Below the pieces are notes generated by a model. That model made no database searches. It saw nothing but the letters and a program-made list of their open reading frames with translations, and was not told the DNA's origin. This document shows, in pieces, positions 5,303 through 5,496 of a DNA stretch of 5,496 bases. How positions within the stretch are numbered: position 1 is the stretch's first letter; every line of letters starts with the position of its first letter. Source of the stretch: Roseiarcus sp035606915 (lineage in GTDB: Bacteria; Pseudomonadota; Alphaproteobacteria; Rhizobiales; Beijerinckiaceae); contig DATNDU010000167.1 in NCBI GenBank assembly GCA_035606915.1, forward strand, positions 1 through 5,496, written 5' to 3'. Position numbers and translations under genes: made by a program.

Positions 5303-5328
5303 GGACCAATCGCGCCGCAGGCGCCGTT
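5303..5328 (+). promoter_or_regulatory. EcfG-like promoter candidate for the second Gly-zipper lipoprotein gene
   Basis: GGACC (5303-5307) is followed after 17 nt by CGTT (5325-5328), 68 nt before the ATG at 5397. The context GCCCGGGACCAA is identical to that at the first copy. The spacing is canonical for EcfG, and the first box has one mismatch. The 5' leader that would follow contains a CCGTCG/CGACGG hairpin (5345-5367). Confidence 0.45.
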
Positions 5329-5396
5329 ACCGGTAAACGAACGTCCGTCGAGGAGATATCCCGACGGCGGCAAGATCACCTCTATGGAGGCCAGAG

Positions 5397-5496
5397 ATGA
5401 GACCCGTTGCATTCAAGCTGCCGCTTCTGATCGGCGTGCTGGCTCTCGCCGCCTGCGGTAATACGGTGGGCGATCGTGGATTGAGCGGAGCCGGCA
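5397..5496 (+). CDS. Gly-zipper small lipoprotein (second copy), cut by window edge
   Basis: Only the first 33 codons are in the window. They encode a lipoprotein signal with lipobox LAAC and predicted lipidated Cys20, at the same position as in the first copy, followed by GNTVGDRGLSGAG. Of these 33 residues 19 match the protein at 4853-5098, including all of ALAACG and the GDRGL core, so a Gly zipper is expected to follow. The start is clear: GGAGG (5386-5390) lies 6 nt before the ATG. An ATG at 5384 is out of frame and overlaps that site. Differences are mainly in the signal peptide, which suggests an old duplication with constraint on the mature N-terminus rather than a recent copy. Confidence 0.85.
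   Translation, partial: MRPVAFKLPLLIGVLALAACGNTVGDRGLSGAG

Overview
The window is a GC-rich, gene-dense stretch of bacterial chromosome. It most resembles an alphaproteobacterium of the Rhizobiales or Rhodospirillales type. The basis is the high GC content, an EpmA with the WW...RRP N-terminus that I associate with alphaproteobacteria, small Gly-zipper lipoproteins of a kind common there, and promoter-like sites close to the alphaproteobacterial general-stress (EcfG) consensus. The assignment is an inference; no rRNA or tRNA gene is present to settle it. I see no mobile element, CRISPR array or tRNA.

Layout, left to right. (1) 1-383, minus: the N-terminal part of a TonB-like envelope protein that runs off the left edge. 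(2) 454-1329, minus: a glyoxalase/VOC-fold protein. It is divergent from (3) 1405-1935, plus: a YjlB-like cupin with both metal-binding cupin motifs intact. The 75-bp gap between them carries a perfect 10-bp inverted repeat. (4) 1984-3024, minus: EpmA, the EF-P lysine ligase (a stand-alone class II LysRS-like enzyme), perhaps preceded by a 25-codon leader ORF whose stop overlaps the EpmA GTG start. (5) 3181-3903, plus, divergent from epmA: a TauE/SafE-family membrane permease. (6) 3956-4033, minus: a 25-residue hydrophobic microprotein with a strong ribosome binding site. (7) 4105-4518, minus: a small Cys-containing lipoprotein. (8) 4853-5098, plus: a Gly-zipper lipoprotein. (9) 5397-5496, plus: the start of a paralogue of (8), cut off by the right edge.

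The left two thirds look like ordinary housekeeping and metabolic genes with no obvious common pathway. The right third is more coherent. Three small lipoprotein genes and one microprotein, all predicted to be membrane-attached, lie together. All three lipoprotein genes have an upstream CGGGA(A/C)CAA ... CGTT element that resembles an EcfG-type promoter. The two paralogous genes have this element at nearly the same distance from their starts (66 and 68 nt), although the rest of their leaders differ. This suggests a small envelope-stress cluster, but that reading is inferred from sequence only.
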